DNA of 64,000 bases from Symsagittifera roscoffensis. Taxonomy: Eukaryota > Xenacoelomorpha > Acoela > Convolutidae. The position numbers and the translations under genes are program-made. The notes below the pieces were generated by a model. That model did no database searches, was not told the origin of the DNA, and was given only the letters and a program-made list of their open reading frames with translations. Of this stretch, positions 47,508 to 59,400 are shown one piece after another (within the stretch, counting starts at the first letter, position 1; every line of letters begins with the position of its first letter). The stretch is taken from NCBI RefSeq assembly GCF_963678635.1, contig NC_087071.1, forward strand, positions 41,309,797 through 41,373,796, given 5' to 3'.

Positions 47508-50500
47508 CTAGCCTTCCAGTTCCATTTGATATCTTTCCCATTCCTCTTCTGGTAACGTGCTGAGGAACGATATCTTCATCGACTCTTCGATTTTCCTCCT
47601 CCTCGGTGATTCATGAAGCAGTTTCTGCGGATCCCTGCTTCGGCACTCTCTAGCCTGGCTTATTGGGTCCATCGGAGATAGATCGGCCGACGCCTCCTTC
47701 GTAGGAGACATGAAGGACGATGGTGCCATCAACAATAAACTCCCATCGACTTCCCCATCGTCGTCTTCACTGAACCTGTATTCTAGCAAGTCCCTTTCCA
47801 ACGCTCCTAGATCGGTCTCTCCCGGTTTCTCCGTCTTACTTCCGGTCCCGTCATCGTTATCGTCCTGATCCATCAATTCATCGTCGTCCGCATCAGGCTT
47901 CGGCTTAGGTCTCGAGGGTCCTTGTCGTGCGTCTGTGCCCGAATCCGGCCGAGCCGGTACGGCCATGTCTCCTGCGTGATAAAACAATTCATCATCCACC
48001 AGGAATTCTACTAACTCCTCGCCATGTGGAGCCAGGTCTTCTATCGTTATATATGAGCCTCCTCTGCTCTCCCTTGCCACCTCCAGCATCACTACTTTCG
48101 CTTCTCCTGACCACTTCAGTCTCGATAAGTCATCCGCGGGAGAATACACTTCGTTCCACGTTTCAGCCGAGACCTCTGGTCTCCTGGAGGGCAGTGCTTT
48201 GATCTTTTTCCTGCTCCAGGCATCGGGGAATGAGAAGTCAAACGTATGCGCTGCGGCAGCGTTCCAGCTGATGAAGCGCGGCTCCATCCCTCCACTCCAC
48301 TTCAGCATTCTCTTCTCTGCGTCACGAGCCGCTCCGATGCGAGGGGCAATGATGGGAGATGTGACTCCCAACAACATCCTCCTTATCGGTGGATACCGAG
48401 GGCATTGGTCCGGCAGCGGCCTGGACCCAGGAAGCCATGTTTGTTTATTCTCTTTCGCGTGGGCATAGGCTCCTGGCAATTGAGGTACTCCCACAGCCTC
48501 TCCTGTATCTTTCACCACTGGTCTCAAATTCCAAAGTTTTGGGTTAAACTGGATGTGGGACAGATCCTCACGGCCCATTCGGCATTTGAAGTGGTTGTTG
48601 AAGTCCATCAACACCCAGCCTGGCTCTGCTATTCTTCCGAACAGCCTATCATCGCTAGCCAGCTTTCTCAGTTCACTCTGCTCCACCCAATTCAGCACGG
48701 AACAATCCACTACTGAGACCAGGTTGACGTACAACACTGAATTCCTGTACGCTTTAACTTGCACATCCGGGAACGCAAAAGACATCACCGGTCCATACAC
48801 CACTGTGACGAATTCCCTCAGTCCGTGGACCAGAGCCAACGGATCAATCCGCATCATGACAGCTAAGTCTGTTAGTAAGGGCATGCCACAATACTGCTTA
48901 CATTCGCCAGCGTTCGTCGCCACCTTGTCTTCTCCCATGACGCTTCTGTTCTGTTGCAAGAGGTATTGAAGCAGGAGAGTCCTCCAGTCTTTCATCTTTT
49001 TGAGCGAGGCGGTTTCCAACTGTGCATTGAACTCACGACTGGGTCCCTGTAGTTGTTCAGGGTAACGCAACAGCACAAGCAAGTCTCCCAGTCGACCGTA
49101 GGTCATGGCAATCAGAGTCAGGAGTCTGTCCAATCTCAAATCTGCCAACGCTTGGGTAAAGAGGTTTGCCGGTCCTTTCACAAAGTTTTCATGACCAAAT
49201 GTCACGTATAAGGCTAGCACCAGGCCAATCGACAACTTCCTGATGTCTTTGACGAAACTCGCGATCAGGTTCCTAGATGCCTTCGGATAGCACGTCGATA
49301 GGAAAGATGGCGTCCATCCCACTCCCATTCCACCCAAGATAGCATCTGATCGTTCATACTGTGCCTTCGTGGCCAGCACGTCAGCTTGGAACTTGTCCAG
49401 CGACATCGTGTTTACGTCTTGCATCAGTTTCAACATCTTGCCTCCAGCCAACTCCCGGGCATTAAGTAGATTCTTCAGATACGCGTGTATCTCTTTAATT
49501 ATTGCCGGCGCATGCTCAAACGCGTCCTCACCCAAGGTGCACAGCCTCGGTGACAGATACAACCATATGTTGTTGTGCGGCTTCGTACGCAAAGCCATTG
49601 CCATGAGGTCCTCCTCTGCTGACGTCATGTTCTTCCTGATCATCCTTCCCTGCTCATTCTCTGCATGATCCATCTGTCTGAACCAGAGATCATCAGCCAC
49701 CTGTTGTACTAACAGATGATCGTCACCTACCCCTGGTCTTAGCTTCAGTAGTCTTGCGAAGTTGGACAGCTCCAACCCCAGAACTTCATCTAGCCCTAAC
49801 CGAGTTGTGCTACAATCTTTGAGCCCCTGTATGGCATTCGAAATGTCAGCCCAAACGGCGGGAAGCTCAGATCGGGACGGATAGTAATTGTCCGGGTCCA
49901 CTACTCTGTTCGGGGCAGGAATTATCACGTTGAATATCCCCTCTGCTATCGTAGTGACCATTGTGTACACAAATTGAAGGGGTTCTGGCAACGCAGCGTA
50001 GCCTGGTGACAATACAAAGATCACCTTCACCACATTCATGGTGAAACGTTGTCTTGCTGCTGCCTCTACCTCGGCCATCGCCGAGAGCAGTGTCATTATC
50101 GCCTCCCCTATAACCGCGTTACTCGGGATCGATCCGTCCGTCAGACGTGATAATACGCCTCTGCTTTGTAGATGATCATTTGAGCCTGCAACCACTATCA
50201 CCTGCGGCTCCATGCTGACCACCCTTCGTACACTTATCATCATGCCTATCGCCTGTCCCCAGTCCAGTTTAGGCGCCGTCAAGAAGATCACATCGGGCCA
50301 AAAGAGAGAACGGGGCGTGTAGAGATAATCGGAGCCGGCCACAATCAGATACTTGGCAGCCTTCATGTCCAAGGGATCATAAGCTGCAAAAAGGCCATCG
50401 CCTACTGGGGCCTTCAGGTTCCCATATCTCTTATCGTCTCCAACCACTGTTGTAGTTCGGGGGTAGTCCCTCGAATACTCGCCAGGCGTCTGACCGGGTG

Positions 50501-52958
50501 GTTTAGCAAATTGTCTGTACACCTTGTGATGCTTGTTGTTGGGCTTGTTCTCCGTCTGGAATTTGCCCTTGCGAGCAGGTGGTGTCCTTTCCCGGGTCCT
50601 ATCTCGAACGTCGGTGAGCGACCGGGTGTTTAAAGGTCCAAAGGTATTGTCATGAGGCAATCGATCCAGGTCTACATGTCGGAGTGAGGTCGAGGAGCTG
50701 AATTTCTCCTGCTCTGCTAGTAGCCAATCCACGCCCGGTATCCGATAAAGTCGCGACACTGTGGGACTTTCTCCGCCAGTCATTCTCATTGCATCCGCCC
50801 GACACGTCAAGGTATTCATATTCAACTTCGCCGACATGTCCGTATTATACTGACCCCAATGACTAGGATCTGATCTATTCCAAAGCAGCCTGCTGCCTGA
50901 TTCGATTCCCTCCGCTGGCACGGTACTTGTAGACGGTCCTGCTGTCGAAGCAGGATTTGTCGTGGCAGGCGAATCGTTCCTCCTAGACGCGGTCTGGGAG
51001 TTATTTCTGTTATTTTGTTCCACCGATCTGCCGAGTCGGCTTCCAATCGATTGCGGCCTGGGAGTAGGAGCAGTCCCTAGCCTGTCTCTCACGTTTGAGC
51101 TCGGAGCGACGGTTACGGCTCCGACCGTCTCCGTTGCCAAGGGCCCTAGACGGTTGGCGAGGGATTCGGGCACGGTTGCCCTTATTCTACTCCCTCCGGT
51201 CAAATTGGTCCGAGCCAAAGAACCTGTCGCCCTCGACTCTTGCTCCACTTCTCTCAATTGCGTCTGAAACACATCGTTAATCCAATGCCTCCCTCGTTGG
51301 GTATTGAAGTGCACTCCATCTTTAGTGAGCGCGATGTGGTCAGTCATGCGCAGCATATTTTCGAGATCCAGGAGTCGCAACTCGCCAGGATTGTTTCTCA
51401 CCAGACTGCGGGTCATTTCATTCCACCGCGTCACGTTGCCATTCATGAAATCTGCAGCTATAGTGCCCACCAAAGGATTTGGTGGTATCGTACACAGGAT
51501 CACGAGCTTGGGTCTGTACTTTTCTTTCAATTCGTTCAAGAGACACACCAATAGAGGTTCCCACTTGTTCTCCGGAGTCACGGGGGCTCTCGAGACGTCA
51601 TTGGTCCCCAGCATTATTATTAATGTATCCAGATGATCCTCGCTCTGGAACTCCATCATTTTGATAACTTGAGCCACTGAGGCTCCTCCAAAGGACAGAA
51701 TGGTAGTCTGGCCATAGACGATGATCTCATTCAGATCTCTCACCAAACTGTCTCCAATGATCAAATGGCGACTCCCTGGGATAATTACTTGGTCGTTCGT
51801 GGCGGGGTTCCAGCTCATGTCATTCAGGCAGGCTCGAGGATGCTCGGCTGGCACTTGCGTGAACTGATGACGTGCCATCAGATTCTTCCTGATGTCTACC
51901 ACGCGAGACTTCTCAAAGACTCCACCAGGCGCAGAACACGCTATCGTGCGGGTTGCTCGCTCCGAGCTATTTGATGAATGATCACGACGCTGGGAAGGAA
52001 CGATCCTAGCCAGTGTCCGCTCAGTGCCTCTGTTGATCTCATCCATTGCGGCTCTGGCCACTTGGTTAAATGATTCCTGGAATTGAGGAGCTAGATAGGT
52101 GTCAGAGGGGTCTGGTATCGTGAACCTCTGACTCGAAGCAGACGGTCGTGTCTGCTGAGGAGCCTCGGGCCCCCTTGATGCACGCAAATCCAGAACCTCA
52201 GGTCCTCTCGATGCGCACAGCTCCTGCGCTGTTGTCCTAGGGCGTGTGTCGTTGGATCCCTCCGAGGATCTCATGCTCGCCAGGATTTCCGGTGACGCTT
52301 GGCTCACCTTCGCCATATACAGCTCCTTCAGGTGCTTTATCTCATCCTCCTTGTAGGCCACCTGCAGATCTTCAAATTTCTTTTTCCATTCGTCTCTCTC
52401 TCGAGCTATCGCCCTGTACTCCTGAAGTTTGGCACACAGCTCACTCTGATCTCTCTCCTTCTTCTCCAGTGTCTCAATCGTCTCCGACGTCTGGATCTCT
52501 ATCTCGCTCACTCTCACTCTCTTCAGGGGAGGAGCAGCTGTTGGAGAGTCGACCGAGTGTGACGGGCCTGGCCCATCACGTTGTCTCTTCGCTCCGATGA
52601 GTGGCTGCGCAGGTTGGACGGGTAAGGGCATCTCACCTAGCCGGTGGTCCCTTTGCTCCCCTAGTCCTGTCTCACGAGCCAGGTCGTGACCAGACATTTC
52701 TCCACGCCTCCATCTCATCAATCGGTTTCGGCCTCTCTCGGCGGTCCCGGACTCACCGAAGGCCAACATCAACACGACTTCTGTAGGGCGATTCCCTCGA
52801 CCCTCTCTTCCCAGTGCATTGAGGAGTGCGACCACAAACATCGCCAACCCCGGGTCTTCTCGTGTAAAATCACAATCGATCAGCCGCTGATAGATCTCGT
52901 CTAGAGTCGCTCCTAGACTCGCTGAGAGGAATTCCATGAGTTCGTTCGTGTCACCCAT
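47508..52958 (-). CDS. ORF3 (1816 aa): SGNH/GDSL esterase-containing giant protein
   Basis: A very long product. Residues about 150-215 form a charged coiled coil. Residues about 395-560 are an SGNH/GDSL hydrolase: the nucleophile block IIGDSLVRDLN (about residue 400), the block III GTNDVSR (about 452) and the C-terminal catalytic Asp/His pair in KDGVHFN (about 546) are all present and correctly ordered. Such enzymes cleave acyl esters. A second SGNH-like region with AGSDYLY (about 869) and VVAGSNDHLQSRG (about 920) follows and may be a divergent repeat of the fold. The middle is helical, and the C-terminal 150 residues are acidic and low in complexity. No signal peptide is seen. Esterase domains are known in CR1-type LINE ORF1 proteins but are unusual next to a gypsy pol. 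The start MGDTNELM is the first in frame after a 474-base spacer. Confidence 0.75.
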   Translation of the reverse strand: MGDTNELMEFLSASLGATLDEIYQRLIDCDFTREDPGLAMFVVALLNALGREGRGNRPTEVVLMLAFGESGTAERGRNRLMRWRRGEMSGHDLARETGLGEQRDHRLGEMPLPVQPAQPLIGAKRQRDGPGPSHSVDSPTAAPPLKRVRVSEIEIQTSETIETLEKKERDQSELCAKLQEYRAIARERDEWKKKFEDLQVAYKEDEIKHLKELYMAKVSQASPEILASMRSSEGSNDTRPRTTAQELCASRGPEVLDLRASRGPEAPQQTRPSASSQRFTIPDPSDTYLAPQFQESFNQVARAAMDEINRGTERTLARIVPSQRRDHSSNSSERATRTIACSAPGGVFEKSRVVDIRKNLMARHQFTQVPAEHPRACLNDMSWNPATNDQVIIPGSRHLIIGDSLVRDLNEIIVYGQTTILSFGGASVAQVIKMMEFQSEDHLDTLIIMLGTNDVSRAPVTPENKWEPLLVCLLNELKEKYRPKLVILCTIPPNPLVGTIAADFMNGNVTRWNEMTRSLVRNNPGELRLLDLENMLRMTDHIALTKDGVHFNTQRGRHWINDVFQTQLREVEQESRATGSLARTNLTGGSRIRATVPESLANRLGPLATETVGAVTVAPSSNVRDRLGTAPTPRPQSIGSRLGRSVEQNNRNNSQTASRRNDSPATTNPASTAGPSTSTVPAEGIESGSRLLWNRSDPSHWGQYNTDMSAKLNMNTLTCRADAMRMTGGESPTVSRLYRIPGVDWLLAEQEKFSSSTSLRHVDLDRLPHDNTFGPLNTRSLTDVRDRTRERTPPARKGKFQTENKPNNKHHKVYRQFAKPPGQTPGEYSRDYPRTTTVVGDDKRYGNLKAPVGDGLFAAYDPLDMKAAKYLIVAGSDYLYTPRSLFWPDVIFLTAPKLDWGQAIGMMISVRRVVSMEPQVIVVAGSNDHLQSRGVLSRLTDGSIPSNAVIGEAIMTLLSAMAEVEAAARQRFTMNVVKVIFVLSPGYAALPEPLQFVYTMVTTIAEGIFNVIIPAPNRVVDPDNYYPSRSELPAVWADISNAIQGLKDCSTTRLGLDEVLGLELSNFARLLKLRPGVGDDHLLVQQVADDLWFRQMDHAENEQGRMIRKNMTSAEEDLMAMALRTKPHNNIWLYLSPRLCTLGEDAFEHAPAIIKEIHAYLKNLLNARELAGGKMLKLMQDVNTMSLDKFQADVLATKAQYERSDAILGGMGVGWTPSFLSTCYPKASRNLIASFVKDIRKLSIGLVLALYVTFGHENFVKGPANLFTQALADLRLDRLLTLIAMTYGRLGDLLVLLRYPEQLQGPSREFNAQLETASLKKMKDWRTLLLQYLLQQNRSVMGEDKVATNAGECKQYCGMPLLTDLAVMMRIDPLALVHGLREFVTVVYGPVMSFAFPDVQVKAYRNSVLYVNLVSVVDCSVLNWVEQSELRKLASDDRLFGRIAEPGWVLMDFNNHFKCRMGREDLSHIQFNPKLWNLRPVVKDTGEAVGVPQLPGAYAHAKENKQTWLPGSRPLPDQCPRYPPIRRMLLGVTSPIIAPRIGAARDAEKRMLKWSGGMEPRFISWNAAAAHTFDFSFPDAWSRKKIKALPSRRPEVSAETWNEVYSPADDLSRLKWSGEAKVVMLEVARESRGGSYITIEDLAPHGEELVEFLVDDELFYHAGDMAVPARPDSGTDARQGPSRPKPKPDADDDELMDQDDNDDGTGSKTEKPGETDLGALERDLLEYRFSEDDDGEVDGSLLLMAPSSFMSPTKEASADLSPMDPISQARECRSRDPQKLLHESPRRRKIEESMKISFLSTLPEEEWERYQMELEG

Positions 52959-53432
52959 TTCTTATCGTGTTGATTCTTGTTGTCGTGTCGTGTAATTTCT
53001 TTCTGTCTCGTCTGATTCAGTGTTCAGTAAACAATTTTCGATCAATCAAGATCTAAAAAACAAGTCGCGACTTAGAACCATCATTCTTGGATGCAACATC
53101 AATCAATTCTTTAAAACTCTCCATTGAAATTCTCGTTTTCAAATCTGATTTAAAATTTAGCACCAAGGTGGATCGTCCACCTTTACCTCTGTCAGAGTAG
53201 CACGAATGTGCGCTGTCACCTTGATGACCTGGAGTGCCCCAGGTCTTTTATGACACAAACATAAAACATATCATAACAATAACATAACATAAACACATAA
53301 ACATCACACACCTATACTATCACATAAAAACCTAATCCCTAATACTGTACCTAAAACCTAACCTAACCTAAAACTTGACTCTAATTCCTATCGAATAACC
53401 TAATAAAAACCACTTATCGCCGAGCGCAATTC
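52959..53432 (-). promoter_or_regulatory. Spacer between pol and ORF3 with two strong hairpins
   Basis: 474 non-coding bases. The hairpin at 53165-53183 has perfect 8-bp arms (AAGGTGGA/TCCACCTT, loop of 3), and the hairpin at 53226-53245 has 7-bp arms (GACCTGG/CCAGGTC). To the right is an A/C-rich tract of ATAACATAAACAC-type words. The position suggests 3'-end processing of gag-pol RNA, a promoter or a splice acceptor for an ORF3-5 message, but the sequence alone does not decide. Confidence 0.5.
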
Positions 53433-56400
53433 TTAGCATATACTCAGATAGTATTTTTTATGTAAGTAAACTTCTATGTCAGCCTCTGAAAATATCACAT
53501 GTACAAGTGCGTACAACTCTCTCGGATGTAGCTTTCCCCTATTAGGATCGTATACTGGCAACGAGAGAGAGGTCACACCTCTCTCAACCAGGAAATCCCT
53601 AAGTCGAGTCAAGGCCAATACCAAGCTCTCCGGATTCACGTGTTGCCTATCAGTAGCTTTCGTAACCAAAAAACACAAATATTTCCCTGGTATCTGTGAT
53701 GCAACAGGGGGCAACGCTATCATTCCTCCTACACCAGGCCTCTGTTTCCGCAAAAACTCGATATTCTTGTACTCTCTTTTAAAGTCGGCCGCTAGTGCTG
53801 TTTTGAAGCTTACGTCCGCCGTTATCGCTGTGGCGCACGTGCGTTCCGTGAGTATGAAAGCGCTGTCCGTTATGACGATATTGTTCGAATAGTGGTTCGG
53901 TAGATCAAAATACGATTCAAAGATTCGTCCAAAAGGTGGTTTCTTAGCATTCTCGCCCTCTGTCTCTAGTTCTCCGGTTTCTCTTGCCGATTTCAATTTT
54001 TTTATTATGAGGTTTTCGGTGTGGGTGAGTCCTACCCCCACTCCCCGGACAAAAATATCCATCGACGTCCCCGTCGATCGCCCAAAGTCTAGGAGACCGA
54101 GGTTGGATCGTGGAACACGTAGAGGACCATCTGGGGCGACCCAGTTGGACTCGGTATTGTCATGACTGATGTATTCGAAGCCGTCTCTATCGACGTCCTG
54201 AATTGTCAGGATCGTTTCTTTTGGATCTATCGGCAGATCATGGAGCCATTCGAGCACGCGCAAGTTCGTTAGTTCTTGCTCATGAGTCTGTTCCGCTTCT
54301 GGTTCGGACTCCACTTCCGGTTCTGATCGATCGTCGATCCAATCTTGATCCATATCGTTCACAAGGTCGATTTCTTCTAGCATCGCCACTTCGTCCAGTC
54401 CCACCAACGAGTCTATGACGTCACTTACAACTATCCTGTCCACAACGAAATCCTCGCCATACGGGTTGTATTTCTTCTTGTTTTTTTCTCTTTTACTCTG
54501 GCGTGTTTCCATGGTGAGAGGAAGATCAGGCTGTATTCCTTTGTCAATTTCGGTTTGTTCCGGGCAGTCCCAGTCTTCTTCGGCATAGGGTAGAGTTTCG
54601 GCGTCCACCTCTACTCGCTCAGTCAACTCGAGATCCAGTGGTAGATCGCAATCGTCCACCACCTCATTCCCGTCGTTCTTGTCGCGAGTACCCCTTTCAT
54701 TCACTTCACAAGCAGGATCCACTATTAAATAGTCTCCCTCTTGCATGTCCGCTGGGATGCACCAATCCTCTGACGAGGCATTGTGTGGTTTGATATTCTC
54801 GTAATGAGCCGCTCTTCCGGTGCTCAGCCGATAAAAACGACCTCCTTGGTGCACCTCTGTTATCTGAAATGGACCACGCCATTTCTTTAACAGTTTCTTG
54901 GTTCCTTTTGGTGGAACCACTTCCTGGAACACCCAGACGTAATCGCCAACTGAGTAGGCTTTTGCATCGGCTGTCATTTTATCAAACCTCCTTTTTTGTC
55001 TAATCTGCGCCTGTTGCGTATTCCTCCTGCATAAGTCATTGAGGTCCTGTTGTCTTCTAATAACGTCCCGCACGTACGTTTGCGGTGCTGTCCTCTTCCC
55101 TTCATATTCAGGGTAGAATAACGTTAACGGGAGTGCTTTTTCGTGACCCGTCAGCATCATATGCGGACTTATTCCCGTGGTGGAATGCTCCGTGCTGTTG
55201 TAAGCACCCATCACTTGCGGCAAGTGCTTGTCCCAGTCATCCACGTAGCGTGAGCAGTAGACTCTCAACATGGATACCAGTGTGCGATTCTGCCTCTCGA
55301 CTAGGCCATTCGTTTGCGGGTGATAAGTGGTCGAGTGGGCCTGAGCTACCTGCGACCTTTTCATTAACTCTTTTGTGAGATCACCTACGAATGCTTTGCC
55401 ATTGTCCGATTGGAACGTGATGGCGCAGCCATGCCTTGCTATCCACACATTTATCAAATGATCGCATGTTTCTTCTGCCGATGCTGTTATGCAGGGTGCT
55501 GCCTCCGCATACTTCGTAAAATGGTCGATCATTACCAGCACCTGATTATAGCCCGTTGCTGTCATGCAGATTTTCTGATGATCAATTTGCACCACTTCGT
55601 TGAAACCTGACGATTCTATTGACTGTAGGGGGAACCTTAGTTTCCTGGGATCCTTTGCCTGTTGACAAGACAGGCATGCGGCTATCCATTTCTCACAAGC
55701 CTTCTTCAATCCCGGCCATTCGAATCGTTTTTGTATCCTGTTATACACTTTGTCCACGCCTTGATGGCCCATCTGATCATGTGAGCGAAAGAGCAATTCG
55801 GTCTGGTACAACTGTGGTAACACTATTGAATTGTATTTATAAAGGACCTTGTCCTCCTCCTTGCGCTTACAAGCTACGATTCCGTCCTTATTCAGGTACA
55901 ACAAGTCTTTCCTCTTCAGGTAAAATTGCTTCAGGATTTTGTAGCTGTCTTCTTCCAAGTCTCCCTTGTCAGGTGCTCCATTCTCGATCCATCTTTTCAG
56001 ACTGCTCGTCATTCTATCATTTCGTTGAGCCCTTAGGAGATCCGACAGCCTGTACCTGGCTTTCAAATACGTCTTCACCACGTTCATTTGCCCACTCATT
56101 ATCTCCGGAGCATGAGCATCGTCCATCAACTTGACACACCATATCTTTTTCAAAGGCGTCGCTTCCTGCACAGATGGTTCCAGATTGGTACGGACGACCG
56201 TACCATGTGACAGCAATCTGGTTGCGCGTTTAGAAACTGCTATCAGCTCGAGCTCGTCTGCGGCATTATCTACCACAGTGCCCTCTTCATCTGAGGTGTA
56301 TCTATCCCTGTCTGGATCCTGATGCGTTTCTCGGTCCAGCCCACGCTGCTTCCAATCTACCAATAAGGAGTGGATTGCAATCTCTGACATATCGGAATTG

Positions 56401-59400
56401 GAAGTTGTTTCGGACGTGTTGTCCCCGGACTGAGGTCCCGAGTCAACACTTGAGTCGACTGATTCTCCAACATCACATTCCAAGTTGTTTGAGATGTTTC
56501 TCGACTCCCCGGACAAAACTCTGTCCATCGGTCGCTTTGAACCCGACTCTCCGGACAAAATTCTGCCCCTAGGTGGTCTAGTCAACCTCTCCCCGGACAA
56601 GTCGTCCTGCACGGGCTCAAAGGTGTCTGACTCCTCAGACGAGTCGTCCTTGACTGGCTCGAAGGTGTCAGACTCCCCGGATATTGTCTCGTCCACGGAT
56701 GAACAATCTGGGCTTGGCTCGTATTCCTCTTTTGCATCCGTGAAGTGCACTCTCCTCGTGAAGCTAGATTTCGACCTGATCCTGACTTCCTCAGTAGTTT
56801 GGTTCTGATTCAATGTTCCATATTCAGTGAACGAAGTTCTCAACAAGACTTCTTTCGGCATCGAGGTCACCAGCTGGTTGACGATCGACCTGCAGCCCCG
56901 TTCAACGCCTCGGCTGCGAATGGACACTGGCCTCTTCTCTGTTCTCTCGGTGACAGTCAACCGCTGCATGGTCTCCATCCATTCACGATCATGCCTATCC
57001 ACTTCCCTATCCAACAAGTCACGGAGTTTTCCCATGACATCCGGCGCCACGTTCACCGTCTTGTTCAATAAAGCGATGCTGTTTATACCCAGCCTGGTCA
57101 GTTCTTGCTGTACCAAGTTGGATCGGACTAGCAGATCCAACGGAACGGGCTCGCCTCTGGCTAAAAGCTTTATCTCCGCGGCCGTCTCCACTGGAAGGTC
57201 AGGGTGTCCAGGTATAGGATGTCCTGATTTGTCTAACCACCTAGTAAGTGGCAGCTTATCGTAGGTTTCTTTGTCCAGAAAGGAAAACCCGTCTTTGATC
57301 TCTGATTGGTTAGCCTGCTTCTCCTCGAGGCGCTCATAAAATTCTGTCTTTTTACTGAGGCTATCTGCGTTCTGGTGCTTGTCACGGGTACGGTGCTCTA
57401 TGATCATGTGGTATCCATCCAGGCGCACAATCCAACGACCAATATAGCTTTGGTCCATCGAATAGGTTTTCAGCCAGGCAAGGGCACGATTATCCACACG
57501 TAACTTGAAGGGAGCACTCCCCAAGTAGGCCCTGTATTTTTCCACGAAAGTAATCACCGCAAACATCTCCGCTTTTGGTGCGCCGTACTTCATTTCAGTA
57601 TCACTCAGGACTTTACTCCCGTAGGCTATCGGACGAAAAACCGTTCTCCCGTTCCACTCCTGTTCCTGGTGAAGTATGCCCGATATCGCAACCACTGATG
57701 CATCCGTGTCCAGCACGAACATTCCCTTCTCCGTTGGCATGCCGAGGACCGGTGCCTCGCAAAGTTCACGTTTGATGTTTTCAAATGAGACTTGTGCCTC
57801 ATCAGTCCAGGTGAACTTTTTGCCCTTGTTTCTCATCAACCTCTGCATGGTGTATATTTTGTCAGCATACCCCTTGATGAACTCTCGATAATAATTTGCG
57901 AATCCCAGCATACTCATCAGCTGTGTGTCTGTTTTAGGTGCCTTCCAGGTCAGCACCGCTTCAATCGCTTCGGGATCTGGTCTCACTCCATGTTTGTCAA
58001 CCAGGCGGCCCAGATACTTTATGGAATCCTTGAGGATTTCACACTTAGAGGGTTTGCATTTCAGACCCGCCTGCTTCATGCAAGAAAACACCTCCTCCAA
58101 CCTCTCTATGTGGTCTTCTAAGGTTGGTGTTGCAATCACGACATCATCGACATAACACATGATGAGATTCCCGTATTTCTTAGTGACGCTCGTGAGTGCC
58201 TGGGCCATCAGTCGCTGGAATGTGGCCGTCGCGTTGCACAATCCGAATGGCATCCTCTTCCACTGGAACAGTCCCAGCTCACACGCGAAACCTGTCTTTT
58301 CTCGATCTTGCTTTCTGAGTGGCACTTGCCAGAATGCGGAGCCCAAATCCAACGTCGTGAAGAACTTAGCATCTCCCAGCTTGGATAGGCTCTCATCGAT
58401 GCGGGGAATCGGGTATGCGTCCTTTATAGTCACTGCGTTCAGATAACGGAAATCACAACAAAATCTGAGTTGTCCCCCTTTCTTTTTCGCCATGACCACG
58501 CCACAAGCCCATGGGGACTTCGACGGCTCGATCATGTCGTACTCCATTAACATCTCGATTTCCTTCCTACACGCTTTTGACTTGTTTGGGGTCATTCTTC
58601 TCGCCCCTTCCCTATGAGGTACCGAGCCCTCTTCTATCTCAATCTCGTGCTCTACAAAATGGCAACAACCTATGTCGGCCTTATGTTTCGAAAAAACGTC
58701 TGCATTCCGATTTAGCACCGCCCTGAGCGAATCTAGTTCCTTGTCAGATATTTTACCCTTCAGATGTTCTATCTCAGGTAGGACAGGCCTATTCGCTGCT
58801 AACTCTGCTTCCGTCGGCCTCTCAGGAAAGTTGGAACAACTAGACAGCCCATCATCTGTTTCCGACTTCATTGAAAACAATTTCCTAGAAGATTTCAATT
58901 CAATTACTCTTTTCATTATACATTCTTGGTTCGCATGTAATGGACATTTAGTTACATCAAACTTCTTCAAGTTCTTCACACTCAGAAAGTCTGTGTTCAG
59001 AGGCAAAGCGTAGCCAAGTTTCTTTCCCCTCTGTATTGTCACTGTTGTTGCTTCTGTGTTCAATAACACACTCACACACAGTCCGCTCTGAGTGAGTGAG
59101 AAACTTCTTCCTAAAATAGCCGAGCTTTTACTGTTTGGATTTGGTACCAGACACACCTGTCTGTCATTACTGAGTTCATTCAAGTTCCTCATCCTAAACG
59201 TCGCTACTACGGCTTGGTTCGGTTTTAATCTAACTTTTCGATCCAGAAAGATCGGCACCTTGGCCTGATTAATTAAGATCTTATTAAGGGGTCTTTTTTC
59301 ATACTTTCTCTCAGGATCCTTGATCCTAATCAATCCGTCATTGAGATCGATCGTGACGTCAAAGTTGCGAACGAAATCCCTTCCTAGGATGAACTGGTCG

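Noticed and set aside
47927-52904. Several + strand open frames opposite ORF3, gag and pol
   Set aside because: They are antisense shadows of long GC-richer coding frames with no motif of their own.
53340-53385. CCTAACCTAACC-like words as telomere-type repeats
   Set aside because: Only two or three irregular units in an A/C-rich tract, and a similar word occurs near 40690; no telomere-like array.
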